In this document: piece after piece, positions 1 through 8,936 of the stretch
Numbering within the stretch: the stretch's first letter is position 1
Layout: each line of letters starts with the position of its first letter
From: Flavobacterium noncentrifugens
Lineage (GTDB): Bacteria; Bacteroidota; Bacteroidia; Flavobacteriales; Flavobacteriaceae
Length of the DNA: 64,000 bases
Reading direction: 5' to 3'
Assembly (NCBI RefSeq): GCF_900100375.1
Contig: NZ_FNEZ01000003.1
Location: 282,183 to 346,182 of the forward strand
Translations under genes and position numbers: made by a program
Notes under the pieces: generated by a model
Told to the model about the DNA's origin: nothing
The model's database searches: none
Seen by the model: the letters and a program-made list of their open reading frames with translations, nothing else

Positions 1-1552
1 TCCAGCTGCTGCCAGTCCAGGTTGTTGCATTGCCACATTTTGCTGCTTCAAATTCATCTGCTCCAAAATCCGGCGTTGCAGTACTTCGGGTTTCCAAATC
101 GATATCCAAAAGTATGGTTGTAATTGGTGTCCCAAGGTTATCAAGTGTTGCATTTCCTGTAGTTGACAGATGTAAATCTGTTGCAGATAAAAAAACCGGA
201 AGCAAATTGACCGAATGTGAATCCTGTGTCGTAGCGGTTTTCCAATTTGACAAAGCCGTCGCGTTGCCGCCGAGATATCCAATATATTGTGTGGTGTAAT
301 AATCATTATAATCGATTTTTGCAAAAGCCGAAGCCGACACAGCCGAATAAATCGCGTAACGTGCAGCGCCAGAAGTTTGCGTGTTCATGAAAATATTGTT
401 CACAACATTTAGCGCTGAACCTGCTGCAATGTAAAAGGCCGCAGAAAATCCGCTGTTCTGGTTGTCAACCATTTTTACGGTATTGTAATAAATTGAAATT
501 GCCTGTCCGCTGTTGATGCAAATTCCGAATCCGTTATTTGCCAATCCGCCATTTCCCTGTGCGCGGATATTATTGATAAAATTGTTGTATACTGCTGTGT
601 TATTTCCAGTTACAAAAATTCCGGTACTAGATGCAGATCCTGTCGTTTCTTTGATGTTGCTGATTTTATTTCCGAAGATTTTTCCGTCGCTGCTGCTCCC
701 ATCGGTGTAGATTCCGCCGTGGATCGGATTGTAGTTGGTCGTCGTTTTCAGGATTCCGTCAATCGTATTGTTACTGACTGTGTAGTTTTTGACATTGTTC
801 AGGTAAATTCCAACAAAAGATTTATCCGGATCTGCGGCAGCTCCAAAAACAGAATTCATAATTTTCCAGTTCTGCGTTGTTGCATTTCCAGTAATGTAAA
901 TACCCTGGCCTACTTTGGTAAAAGTCACATTATCAATAGTATTGTTTGAATTTGCCGAAGTTGCAGCAACGGCATCGACAGCAGTTCCTCCTGAATAAAT
1001 TCCGATTGAAAGATCACCTGTAATACTTTGCTGACGGATATTTAGATTGCTGATCGTATTATTTAATGCGCCGTTTGATGTGCCTTCATTGGCAAACCAG
1101 ATCACGCTTTTTTTGGAATATTCCAAACCATTGGTATTTACAATTGTCAGATTTTTAGAAGTCGAATTGTTATTGCTGCCATTAATAAACACGTTGTCAG
1201 CACCGTTTAATTTAATTACCGATTGCGTCGACGTATAGGAATTGATATTATCAGCCTGGATGAGCACCGTTTTTCCAGCATTCGGCTTGATTGTAAACGT
1301 ATTTGTTTCGCTAGTTCCAGTAAACTGGTTGATTGCAATCGGGAAAACTTCACCTGATGAAACGGTATACGATGCGTCGTTCAAAAGAAAAATTACAGGC
1401 CCCGAGACACCAACAGTGTTCAGTTTGTTTACAGCGTTGGTTAAAGTGTTAAACGGTGCCGCCTGCGAGGCACCAATAACGTAATTTCCTGAAAGTGGCT
1501 GTGAAAACCCGGAGATTGAAAAAAGAACAATTACAATAAAAAACTTCTTCAT
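1..1552 (-). CDS. Secreted parallel beta-helix protein, N-terminal part (runs off the window)
   Basis: The reverse strand is open from an ATG at 1552 to the window edge, giving about 517 residues without a stop. It begins with a signal peptide (MKKFFIVIVLFSISGFSQ). The body is rich in N, T, S, G and I with repeated NNTI/NNFI/GIYI-type rungs and a D-F-G-A-D-E-F segment near the cut end, as in right-handed parallel beta-helix proteins of Flavobacteria. After this segment the protein turns to a W-T-G-S-S-W motif that commonly precedes further beta domains and a type IX secretion C-terminal signal; that end lies outside the window. Likely cell-surface or secreted; the ligand or substrate cannot be told. 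A -7 box lies at 1603-1610. The small forward ORFs over this region are shadows. Confidence 0.8.
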   Translation of the reverse strand, partial: MKKFFIVIVLFSISGFSQPLSGNYVIGASQAAPFNTLTNAVNKLNTVGVSGPVIFLLNDASYTVSSGEVFPIAINQFTGTSETNTFTIKPNAGKTVLIQADNINSYTSTQSVIKLNGADNVFINGSNNNSTSKNLTIVNTNGLEYSKKSVIWFANEGTSNGALNNTISNLNIRQQSITGDLSIGIYSGGTAVDAVAATSANSNNTIDNVTFTKVGQGIYITGNATTQNWKIMNSVFGAAADPDKSFVGIYLNNVKNYTVSNNTIDGILKTTTNYNPIHGGIYTDGSSSDGKIFGNKISNIKETTGSASSTGIFVTGNNTAVYNNFINNIRAQGNGGLANNGFGICINSGQAISIYYNTVKMVDNQNSGFSAAFYIAAGSALNVVNNIFMNTQTSGAARYAIYSAVSASAFAKIDYNDYYTTQYIGYLGGNATALSNWKTATTQDSHSVNLLPVFLSATDLHLSTTGNATLDNLGTPITTILLDIDLETRSTATPDFGADEFEAAKCGNATTWTGSSW

Positions 1553-1857
1553 GATTACAAACATTTGATATAAATAGACCCGAATAATTTATTTGAGCGG
1601 GACAAATGTATATACAACTGTTGGTTGGAAAACCATTTCAAAAAGGGTATTTTTGAACTTTTCGATGAAGCGCAGAAAAGGCATATTCAAACACAAAAAT
1701 CGCCGATAAACTGCAAATTCAACGAAAACGTTTGCGGTATTTTATCGTCATAATTTACTGATTATCAAATGTTAAAATTGAATATTTCGCATATTTAAGA
1801 AAGTAATAATACAAAAACAGGAACATATGCAATGCAGGAGATTGAATAGAATAATCG
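1553..1857. other. Intergenic stretch
   Basis: This 305-base gap holds the -7 box at 1603-1610. The rest is A/T-rich sequence in which I see no gene, hairpin terminator or repeat. Confidence 0.5.
1603..1610 (-). promoter_or_regulatory. -7 box (TACATTTG) ahead of the beta-helix protein
   Basis: On the reverse strand the bases read TACATTTG, matching the Bacteroidetes -7 consensus TAnnTTTG, 50 bases before the ATG at 1552. No clear -33 TTG is seen at the usual distance. Confidence 0.45.
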
Positions 1858-3570
1858 TTAATTTTCAAACAACGCCTTTTCTATTTTTGCAGAAGCTTCT
1901 TCACAAAAGTCAAGTCCGGAATAATCAGGATTGAAACCGCCAATGTATGGAACTGCCATCATGTAAATGCGCGCATTGTAAGCACCAAAGGCATCCAATA
2001 GCTGAAATTTATCGTTGATCGCAATTCCCGAAACTTTCAGGTAGTAAGAACCATCTGAATCTTCCACAACGCCTTTATTTCCATCCGATTTTTCTTTGCT
2101 GCCGTTTGCTGCCGACCTGAATTTCAACCTGGCCGGACTCGCAGTTTTATTTTTTATCAGGCTTTTGAAAGGCAATTCTTCGTACGACAAATGCGGCTGT
2201 CCGACACAATCGATAAAAGTTTCAAAAAATACCGATTGGCTTTCGCCCGATTCATCGGTGTAATGGTAAACGATTCCGCCTTCCTTTTGGGGTTCAGCTT
2301 CGCCATCAGGGCCAACGGCAATAATGTCTAAAACCCCGGCCTCGTGCAAAGCGAGCAATTCGAGACACGAACTTTGCGGAACAAATGCGATGACGATCGA
2401 AATGAGCGGAAGCAATACTTTATGCAACCGCTGCATGTCTTCGGCAGATAAATGTTTGGCCGGATAATTCATCGCAAAGCTCAAGATCGCGAGCATTTCT
2501 TTCCAATAAACAGATTCATGCCTTTTGATCGATTTTTCGGCCTGCTGGTATTCGGCTTTAAAAAGCTGGAATGGATCGAGCTTTTCGCGGAGTTCCATCA
2601 TTTCATCTACAAAAGCTTCAATATCCAGGTCTTTGACCCTATTGTAAAAGGCTTCGTCCTTTTCGCGCAGCGGTGCCTTAAAATCTTTTTCGAATACAAA
2701 ATCAAGCGATAAGAATCCGTTGTTGGCTTTGATGTGCTGTTTGATTTCGTCTTCGGTAAGCAATGAGTTGTTTTTTAGGTGCGGATCGTCAAGGTGGAAA
2801 CGCACCGCAGGAAGCAGGCCGCTTCTGGAGTGCATGATGATTTTAAAATCGGGGCTTTGTTCTGAAATGGTGAATTTCAATTTTCCGTCAGCTTCGTTTT
2901 CGAAAGCACCGTTTTGCCGCGCCAATGTCCGGATTGCATCAATTGCCGTTAGCGACGCGCCTTTTATCGCAATCGTATGGTTGAATTTCCTGGCGAGTTT
3001 CGATGGCGGATAAGGCGAATCGAAATATCCGGGAACGATGCCTTCAAATTTTTGTGGCCATGAATGTCCGGTGCAAACGATGACTTTATCGAATTTCAAT
3101 ATAGATTGGCCTGAAATTTCAATCGCCGTTTCATTTGATTCGGGAAAATCGATAATGTCGGTGACCGCGCTGTTGAAATGAACAGTAGTTGCAATGCCTT
3201 TTTGTTCAGCCTGTTGTTCCAAGAGCTCAAATTGCCCTTCGAGGTATTTTCCGAAAAGCAATCGTGGCAACACCTTATATTCGTTGAAATGTTTTGAGTC
3301 GATGTGAAAATCATGCAACAATCCGGCCGGAGCCGTTTGCAGCCATTCTTCAATTGAAGTAACGATTTTGGGGATTTCATTGTCGGAAACATTGGTCACG
3401 TGCTCTGCATTCGCACCAGCGCTGCTATACGGCATGCCTGCGCCAAGCTGTGATTTTCGCTCGAAAATTTCAATCTTAAAATCGGTCTTGCCAGATTCTA
3501 TAAGCCTTTTGTAAATAAACATGCCGCTTGGGCCGCCGCCGAGTATGGCAATGCGCATCTTTTTTTCCAT
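1858..3570 (-). CDS. FAD/NAD(P)-binding oxidoreductase-like protein (NAD_binding_9 type)
   Basis: About 570 residues. The N-terminus (RIAILGGGPSGMF) is a Rossmann FAD-binding fingerprint GxGxxG; a second conserved stretch (VIVCTGHSWP) resembles the ATG-type motif of flavoprotein monooxygenase folds. The length and arrangement resemble FAD-NAD(P)-binding proteins of the NAD_binding_9 family, whose substrates are mostly unknown. No signal peptide, so cytoplasmic. The reading frame extends to a TTG at 3582, but the first ATG is at 3570; another ATG at 3558 places the Rossmann strand right at the N-terminus and is equally possible. It stands alone, divergent from the response regulator at 3927. 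I do not assign a reaction. Confidence 0.8.
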   Translation of the reverse strand: MEKKMRIAILGGGPSGMFIYKRLIESGKTDFKIEIFERKSQLGAGMPYSSAGANAEHVTNVSDNEIPKIVTSIEEWLQTAPAGLLHDFHIDSKHFNEYKVLPRLLFGKYLEGQFELLEQQAEQKGIATTVHFNSAVTDIIDFPESNETAIEISGQSILKFDKVIVCTGHSWPQKFEGIVPGYFDSPYPPSKLARKFNHTIAIKGASLTAIDAIRTLARQNGAFENEADGKLKFTISEQSPDFKIIMHSRSGLLPAVRFHLDDPHLKNNSLLTEDEIKQHIKANNGFLSLDFVFEKDFKAPLREKDEAFYNRVKDLDIEAFVDEMMELREKLDPFQLFKAEYQQAEKSIKRHESVYWKEMLAILSFAMNYPAKHLSAEDMQRLHKVLLPLISIVIAFVPQSSCLELLALHEAGVLDIIAVGPDGEAEPQKEGGIVYHYTDESGESQSVFFETFIDCVGQPHLSYEELPFKSLIKNKTASPARLKFRSAANGSKEKSDGNKGVVEDSDGSYYLKVSGIAINDKFQLLDAFGAYNARIYMMAVPYIGGFNPDYSGLDFCEEASAKIEKALFEN

Positions 3571-3760
3571 CAATAAAAGCAATCAATATTAAAATTTGGA
3601 TTGGTGCACAGCTGATTGTACTACAAATGTAAATCCGGCAATGCATATAAAGTTATAGAATTCTTCGGATAAATTATACCATCCGCGAAATTCAGGAAAT
3701 TATTTTTTAACATTTATCTTTAAAAGCGTTAACATATTAGGTTTGGCATTTATAAATGAC

Positions 3761-3768
3761 TACGTTTG
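3761..3768 (+). promoter_or_regulatory. -7 box (TACGTTTG)
   Basis: A perfect TAnnTTTG box with TTTG at 3742-3745 as a possible -33 element (15-base spacing, shorter than usual). It lies about 160 bases before the response regulator and reads into the hairpin at 3824-3849. Confidence 0.45.
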
Positions 3769-3773
3769 TAACG

Positions 3774-3849
3774 CTTTACTCCAAATTTCTTCCTGAAATA
3801 AGAGCCATACATACTTCCGTTTTACTGCTTCTGCAGCAGTTATTTTTTT
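3774..3849 (+). ncRNA. Candidate small RNA bounded by a -7 box and a terminator-like hairpin
   Basis: A transcript from the box at 3761-3768 would start near 3774 and meet a 6-bp stem (ACTGCT / AGCAGT, 3824-3829 with 3835-3840) followed by TATTTTTTT. No reading frame lies between. It could equally be an attenuated leader of the response regulator at 3927. Purely a sequence-pattern inference. Confidence 0.25.
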
Positions 3850-3926
3850 AAACCATTAAGCGTTTCCTTAAAATTTGCAATTCGTTGCAGGTTCTCGATT
3901 TGCATGACTCATAACAAACATTACAC

Positions 3927-4340
3927 ATGAAAAGACATTTACTTTTAATTGATGACGATGATGACGAATTTGATTTGCTCAAATTGCTCACCAGCGAAAT
4001 TCCCGGCCTCGATTGCTTTTATGCGCCCAATGGTTTTGACGGAATAAAATCAATCGAGAACCACAATCCCGATGTGGTGTTGCTTGACATGAACATGCCT
4101 GTAATGAATGGGCTTGAATGCCTGAGAATGATTAGGCTACAAAAAGAATTTAAGGATATTCCGGTGTATATTTATTCGAATGGCAGTGCCGAAAGCATGA
4201 AGAATGAAGTGCTTCGTGCCGGCGCAACCGGTTGCCTCACCAAACCGTCAAACATTAAAAACCTGACACAGATCATTTTGAATGTCCTTGACGAAACAAC
4301 CGATTATGCTTCCCGCATCAGGCCGGGAAAGAACAACTGA
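3927..4340 (+). CDS. Receiver-only response regulator
   Basis: 137 residues that form a single CheY-like receiver domain and nothing else. The acidic pocket is in the N-terminal LLLIDDDDDEFD, the phosphoacceptor is Asp54 in VVLLDMNMP, and the conserved Lys is in CLTKPSN near residue 109. With no output domain it probably acts by protein-protein contact or phosphotransfer. Its 3' end overlaps the convergent histidine kinase gene by 23 bases (4318-4340), which suggests functional pairing but could also be simple gene packing. Such single-domain receivers next to PAS kinases are common in Flavobacteria. Confidence 0.92.
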   Translation: MKRHLLLIDDDDDEFDLLKLLTSEIPGLDCFYAPNGFDGIKSIENHNPDVVLLDMNMPVMNGLECLRMIRLQKEFKDIPVYIYSNGSAESMKNEVLRAGATGCLTKPSNIKNLTQIILNVLDETTDYASRIRPGKNN

Positions 4341-6666
4341 TTACGCTGCCTGCTCCAGGCAAACCTTCAGCACTAATGTAACCGCCGTGCATGGCCATGA
4401 TCTTTCGGCACACGGCAAGCCCAATTCCTGAACCTCTGTAGGCGCTACGTTCGTGCAGCCTGTAAAAAATCGTAAATAGTTTTTCGCTTTCTTTTGGATC
4501 AAATCCGATTCCGTCATCCGTAATTGTGATGATGTAATAACGCACTTCCCCATCGCCGGGCTGGTGCTTACTGATCTCGTGTGCATCGATTTTGATTTCG
4601 GGAATTTTATTTGGATCACGGAATTTCATCGCGTTGTCGATCAGATGGTGAAACAACAGCGACAATAGAACCGGCATGCCCTGAAGGGTTGGCAGTTGCC
4701 CTATCGTAATTTTTGCGGCACTTTCCTTCACTTTATCATCAAGTCCGGAGATCACATGTTGGACGAGTTCGTTCAGGTTTACCGTTGTACTGTTGCTGTC
4801 GAGCATCGGGATGCGCGAAAACGCTACAAGATCATCGGTAAGGAGTTTCATTTTCTGGATACCTACCTGCGCTTTGCGTAAATTTCCTTTTCCGGTGTCG
4901 CTCATGCCCGAAGCATCTGCTTTGATTACGTTTTCAAGATTGATGTAAAGGTTTCGAAGCGTATCTTTATAATCATTGGCAGCAATATTATTGAAAGTTT
5001 TAAGCTCTGAATTCAGTGTTTCGAGTTCGCGGTTTTTAGTGCTTAATTTTTTATTGAGCTTTTTGATTTTCTCTTCGGCAGCGCGGGCAGTTGTAATATC
5101 CATATCGATGCCCAAAATTTTCTGGGTGCTTTTCTTTCGGTCTTTGAGCGCCGTTGTTTTAATATGCAGTGTTTTTACGGTTTCTCCCGATTTGATTCTT
5201 AAAGTAACTTCGATCGGGTCGCATTCTTTTTCCATCACATCAACGATCTGCTGGGCAATGTCTTTATCTTCGGGAAGGGCATAATCGAGGTAAATTGACG
5301 GCCTGACCGGAATTCCTTTTTCCATTTCGAAAAGGCGGTACATGCCATCACTCCATAAAAACTCTTTGGTCGCACAATCGTATTCCCAACTTCCTGATTC
5401 GGCCAGCTCTTCGGACTGGCGCAACAAACTGTGGTGCTTTTTAAGGTCTTCCTGCCTCGTATGGTCATCGGAAATATCCTGGGAGATGCCAAGTTTTTCT
5501 ATTGGAACATTATTTTCGTCCCTTTTAAAAACCGTATTCCTGTCGCGGAAAAAATGGAAACTTCCGTCGCCGTGTTTCATCCGGTATTCGATTTCCCTGA
5601 TTTCTCCGGGCAAAGCGGTTTTCATGTTTTTGACGTGCAGGATCATTGCGGGAACGTCATCTTCATGCATTAAATCAAGCAATGGTTGTTTTAAGGATGA
5701 AATAAATTCGGGGTCATAGCCGAGTTCTTTTGCAATATTCCTGGTTGTAAATAAAATCTGCAGACTGTTGATATCCATGATATAAAGAATATCTGCTGAA
5801 GCTTCTGAAATGCCACGGATCAAATTCGCTTGTTTCTGAAGTTCGATTTCTGCATTTTTCTGGCCGGTAATATCAATCCAGCTCGTTACCAGTCCGTCGC
5901 CAAGCTTGATTCCTAGCCTGCGTATCCAATGATTTTCATTTTGAGGCAATCCGCCAAATTCGTCATCACCATCTAAAACTTCGCCTGATTCGACCACGCG
6001 GACATATTTATCGAACAATCCGTTATTCAAAGATTCAGGAAATTGTCCCAATAGCCTTTTGCCAACGAGTTCGTGATGTGCTGAAAAACTTTCATTATAG
6101 TTGCTGAGCAGTACAAATTCGAAATCGATGATTTTGCCGCTGTCATTACGTAACGCTTTGTAAACGCAAATCCCGAACAACGGAAAATCAAGCGCTACCT
6201 GTAACAATTCTACACTGTCTTTGATTTTATCGCCGGTTTTGATGTTTTTATTGTCGTCGGTTTTTGGCAATGGATCGTTTAACCGATGTTGCACCACAAG
6301 AATACCGTCATCAAATCGGAGCATTTCTTCCTGTAAATTTTCTTTTTTACCTTTTCTGATAAATGTCAGCCTTTCAGTATCGGCCTGACCGCTTTCGGCA
6401 ACTTTTCTAAGCCGCTCCATATATTTGCTTTGATTGCCTGAAACTTCCCCAAAAAGGAGGAATTGATTTTCAGAAACAGGAAAAAGGCTTTCAAAACCTG
6501 CTGTGGTATATAAAATCTCAAAACCGGTGATTTCATCACGTTGGCCTCTGATGCTTTTCAATAACTGCACCGGCTGGTGTAGCACTTCGATAATGCGTTG
6601 GAAAGTACCAACATTTAAAATCCTTTTATTTTCTGATTTGTCCTCAGTATTATTCGTCAGATTCAT
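4318..6666 (-). CDS. Multi-PAS sensor histidine kinase with an Asn at the H-box position
   Basis: 782 residues, no signal peptide or membrane segment, so a cytoplasmic sensor. Several PAS modules fill residues about 20-540; the third and fourth (near 285-405 and 420-540) are the clearest. The DHp helix starts at about 558 and the C-terminal ATPase domain shows an N-box (HHLIDNAMKF, near 678), DDGIGF and GSGIGLA. Where related kinases have a phosphoacceptor His (as in ASHDLxEPLR), this one reads IAANDYKDTLR: residue 564 is Asn, codon AAT at 4975-4977 on the reverse strand. The ATP-binding domain looks intact, so it may act as a non-phosphorylating scaffold or use another acceptor. A -7 box lies far upstream at 6816-6823. 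Confidence 0.9.
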   Translation of the reverse strand: MNLTNNTEDKSENKRILNVGTFQRIIEVLHQPVQLLKSIRGQRDEITGFEILYTTAGFESLFPVSENQFLLFGEVSGNQSKYMERLRKVAESGQADTERLTFIRKGKKENLQEEMLRFDDGILVVQHRLNDPLPKTDDNKNIKTGDKIKDSVELLQVALDFPLFGICVYKALRNDSGKIIDFEFVLLSNYNESFSAHHELVGKRLLGQFPESLNNGLFDKYVRVVESGEVLDGDDEFGGLPQNENHWIRRLGIKLGDGLVTSWIDITGQKNAEIELQKQANLIRGISEASADILYIMDINSLQILFTTRNIAKELGYDPEFISSLKQPLLDLMHEDDVPAMILHVKNMKTALPGEIREIEYRMKHGDGSFHFFRDRNTVFKRDENNVPIEKLGISQDISDDHTRQEDLKKHHSLLRQSEELAESGSWEYDCATKEFLWSDGMYRLFEMEKGIPVRPSIYLDYALPEDKDIAQQIVDVMEKECDPIEVTLRIKSGETVKTLHIKTTALKDRKKSTQKILGIDMDITTARAAEEKIKKLNKKLSTKNRELETLNSELKTFNNIAANDYKDTLRNLYINLENVIKADASGMSDTGKGNLRKAQVGIQKMKLLTDDLVAFSRIPMLDSNSTTVNLNELVQHVISGLDDKVKESAAKITIGQLPTLQGMPVLLSLLFHHLIDNAMKFRDPNKIPEIKIDAHEISKHQPGDGEVRYYIITITDDGIGFDPKESEKLFTIFYRLHERSAYRGSGIGLAVCRKIMAMHGGYISAEGLPGAGSVISCSFPA

Positions 6667-6987
6667 AGGGTTATCCGCGATGTTAAACGGCTTACATACG
6701 ATAAAATCAATGCTTGCTGTTAAGGAAAGTGAAAGGAATATAAGTTTCGGAACACATTACTGTAGCGTAGTATTGACAATTGCATCGTATGTAATTCCGG
6801 CATGAAGCGGTAGAACAAATATATACATTCTTTTGAAACAGCATCGCTTTTCGATTATATTTTTCAGCCGTTTTTCGATTTTAAAACCTCTCAAAATAAG
6901 TGTGTGCCTCCTTCGTTTTTATTAAAAATTGAATGCCAGCAACATATCATAGCAGCTGCCAAAAATAAGCTTCTTTAGAATTCAGGA
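6667..6987. other. Intergenic stretch upstream of the histidine kinase
   Basis: This 321-base gap contains the kinase's candidate promoter at 6816-6823 and a leader of about 145 bases. I see no gene or strong hairpin in the remainder. Confidence 0.4.
6816..6823 (-). promoter_or_regulatory. -7 box (TATATTTG) for the histidine kinase
   Basis: The reverse strand reads TATATTTG, a consensus Bacteroidetes -7 element, 150 bases before the kinase ATG. The -33 region is not recognisable. Confidence 0.4.
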
Positions 6988-7302
6988 TTAGTCATAAAAG
7001 ATTTTTATTCCCTTCAATTCTGATGTAAGCACATCAATGATTTTTTGCGCATCGAATGCCGACCGGAATTCAATGTTGATGGCAAACGCCGTTTCATTTT
7101 GAGTCAGTTGGTGTTTTGCCGTAACTGGCATATTTCCAACCTTTATACTACTTTCAGGCGTTTTTCTTAAAGTGACAGTAAATTCAGACAACGACGGAAT
7201 CCGCCTTAAAAGATCTTCTTGATTTCTTTTGACAATATTATAAATTGAAGCTTTAAAGCCCGCCTCATTATGAAGCTCTGGTAAATGGATGTGGATTTGC
7301 AT
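6988..7302 (-). CDS. Small conserved-looking hypothetical protein
   Basis: 104 residues, soluble, alternating hydrophobic and polar residues that suggest an alpha/beta fold (LSEFTVTLRKT..., AFAINIEFRSAFDAQKIIDVLTSEL). I do not recognise a family. The ATG at 7302 is good, no larger ORF competes, and it is divergent from murQ. No signal peptide or metal-binding motif. Function unknown. Confidence 0.6.
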   Translation of the reverse strand: MQIHIHLPELHNEAGFKASIYNIVKRNQEDLLRRIPSLSEFTVTLRKTPESSIKVGNMPVTAKHQLTQNETAFAINIEFRSAFDAQKIIDVLTSELKGIKIFYD

Positions 7303-7578
7303 TGCGTTTTTGGTTAGGATAAAAATTGCAGAAATTTAAACAATGAAAAACACCGGAAAGTTTCCAATAATGATTTCAAGTAAAAATGCAGTATTTCCGA
7401 TTTTAAAACATCGGACGAAATGTAGAGCCACTTTTAAAAGCGTAATCAAATATATAAAATTTCAGATGAAATACAACGTATAAATTAACTGTTTTTTGAT
7501 CTCGTTTGTTTACTTTCTGCAACTAAAAATCCAATCAGACTTTGTAACTTTACGCCACTGAACTTTTGACCTGATAAA

Positions 7579-8391
7579 ATGTCGTTTACCAAAACCACCG
7601 AACAATCTTCAAAATACGAATCTTTAGAAAAAATGCCGGTTTCCGAGTTATTGGTCAATATAAATAACGAAGACAAAACCGTTCCGCTTGCTGTAGAAAA
7701 AGCGCTTCCACAGATTGAAAAGCTTGTGACAGAAATCGTTGCGAGAATGAAATCAGGCGGCCGCTTATTTTACATTGGTGCCGGAACCTCAGGACGATTG
7801 GGCGTTGTTGATGCTTCAGAATGTCCGCCTACTTTTGGCGTGCCTTTCGACCTTGTAAACGGGATCATTGCCGGCGGAGACAAAGCGATTCGCAGCGCGG
7901 TTGAAAATGCCGAAGACAATGACACACAAGCCTGGATCGATTTATCTGAATGCAACATCAATGAAAAAGATTCGGTGATTGGAATTGCCGCTTCGGGAAC
8001 AACGCCTTATGTCATTGGCGGACTCGAAAAATGCAACGAAAACAACATTTTAACCGGTTGCATTACCTGCAATGAAAGCAGCCCGCTTGCTTTAAAGGCG
8101 CAATTTCCCGTCGTGGTTGTCGTTGGACCGGAATTCGTCACGGGAAGTTCGCGTATGAAAGCAGGAACTGCACAGAAATTGGTCTTGAACATGATTTCAA
8201 CTGCCACGATGATCCAGCTCGGAAAAGTCAAAGGCAACAAAATGGTCGACATGCAACTCAGCAACAAAAAGCTAGTTGATCGCGGCATAAAAATGATCAT
8301 GGGCGATATTCCTGTTTCTTACAAAACAGCATCCGAATTACTAAAAACTTATGGCAGCGTGCGAAATGCTGTCGACAATTATAAAAACTAA
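7579..8391 (+). CDS. murQ: N-acetylmuramic acid 6-phosphate etherase
   Basis: 270 residues with the SIS-fold sugar-phosphate binding core. The MurQ signature GAGTSGRLGVVDASECPPTFG is present at about 68-87; Glu81 matches the catalytic Glu of the DASECPP motif. The enzyme opens the lactyl ether of MurNAc-6-phosphate to give GlcNAc-6-phosphate in peptidoglycan recycling. It is somewhat shorter at the C-terminus than the roughly 298-residue E. coli enzyme. It leads a run of five forward genes with gaps of 2-10 bases. A box-like TAACTTTA lies at 7545-7552. Confidence 0.95.
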   Translation: MSFTKTTEQSSKYESLEKMPVSELLVNINNEDKTVPLAVEKALPQIEKLVTEIVARMKSGGRLFYIGAGTSGRLGVVDASECPPTFGVPFDLVNGIIAGGDKAIRSAVENAEDNDTQAWIDLSECNINEKDSVIGIAASGTTPYVIGGLEKCNENNILTGCITCNESSPLALKAQFPVVVVVGPEFVTGSSRMKAGTAQKLVLNMISTATMIQLGKVKGNKMVDMQLSNKKLVDRGIKMIMGDIPVSYKTASELLKTYGSVRNAVDNYKN

Positions 8392-8395
8392 AATT

Positions 8396-8698
8396 ATGAT
8401 TCATCATGTTGTGATGTGGAAACTCAAAGATTCCGCTGAAGGAAAAAGCAAAGCCGAAAATGCCCAGATCATCAAGCAAAAACTCGAAGATTTGGGTGAA
8501 GTGATTCCGCAGATCGAGTCGATCCATGTAGGCATCAACATCGAAAATCAATATTCAAATTTTGACTTGATTTTAGATTCTTATTTCAATTCTATGGACG
8601 ATCTGATGGCCTACCAAGTGCATCCAAAACACAATGAAATCGCCGATTTTATTGGAAAAGTGCGTGAAGAAAGAAGCTGCGTCGATTACGAAATCTAA
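8396..8698 (+). CDS. Dabb-domain (stress-responsive A/B barrel) protein
   Basis: 100 residues from the ATG at 8396, four bases after the murQ stop. The start MIHHVVMWKLKD and the later H-x-x-H segment (YQVHPKHNEIADF) are typical of the Dabb dimeric alpha/beta barrel. The upstream in-frame start at 8351 lies inside murQ and is not needed. Dabb proteins are small stress-associated or ligand-binding barrels; the specific role here is unknown. Confidence 0.85.
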   Translation: MIHHVVMWKLKDSAEGKSKAENAQIIKQKLEDLGEVIPQIESIHVGINIENQYSNFDLILDSYFNSMDDLMAYQVHPKHNEIADFIGKVREERSCVDYEI

Positions 8699-8708
8699 CA
8701 ACATCAAA

Positions 8709-8936
8709 ATGGCAACCCATACGAACCGCGACGTTTTAAACCTAGGCATCAAATACCTGGCCTGGGCGCTGCCTTTGCTTTTTATCGGGCCAACCGTCAT
8801 TTACAATGCGTTTATCAACAAAGGCAACAACTGGCATTACCTGGTTTTGGGTGTCGGGATTGTTGTTTGTTTTTTCGCGATGTTTCTGATGTTTAAAGGC
8901 CTGAACACGATCATGAAAAGTTTATTCGGCAAATAA
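8709..8936 (+). CDS. Small inner-membrane protein, DUF6095-like
   Basis: 75 residues with two membrane helices (about 16-35 and 43-66). The sequence (GIKYLAWALPLLFIGPT, then a second helix and LNTIMKSLFGK) matches my memory of the flavobacterial DUF6095 family, often found beside murQ. It starts at the ATG at 8709; its TAA overlaps the next gene's ATG by one base (TAATG). Role unknown. Confidence 0.8.
   Translation: MATHTNRDVLNLGIKYLAWALPLLFIGPTVIYNAFINKGNNWHYLVLGVGIVVCFFAMFLMFKGLNTIMKSLFGK

Larger units (their letters stand above)
3571..3926. other. Divergent intergenic region with two possible promoters and a hairpin
   Basis: Between the divergent FAD protein and response regulator lie a consensus -7 box (3761-3768), a hairpin followed by a U-tract (3824-3849), and a weaker promoter-like pair just before the regulator (TTTG at 3874-3877 and TCGATTTG at 3895-3902, 17 bases apart). 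No ORF is visible. Confidence 0.45.

Noticed and set aside
30..1484. Five forward ORFs over the first 1.5 kb
   Set aside because: The reverse strand is one uninterrupted frame with a signal peptide and beta-helix repeats.
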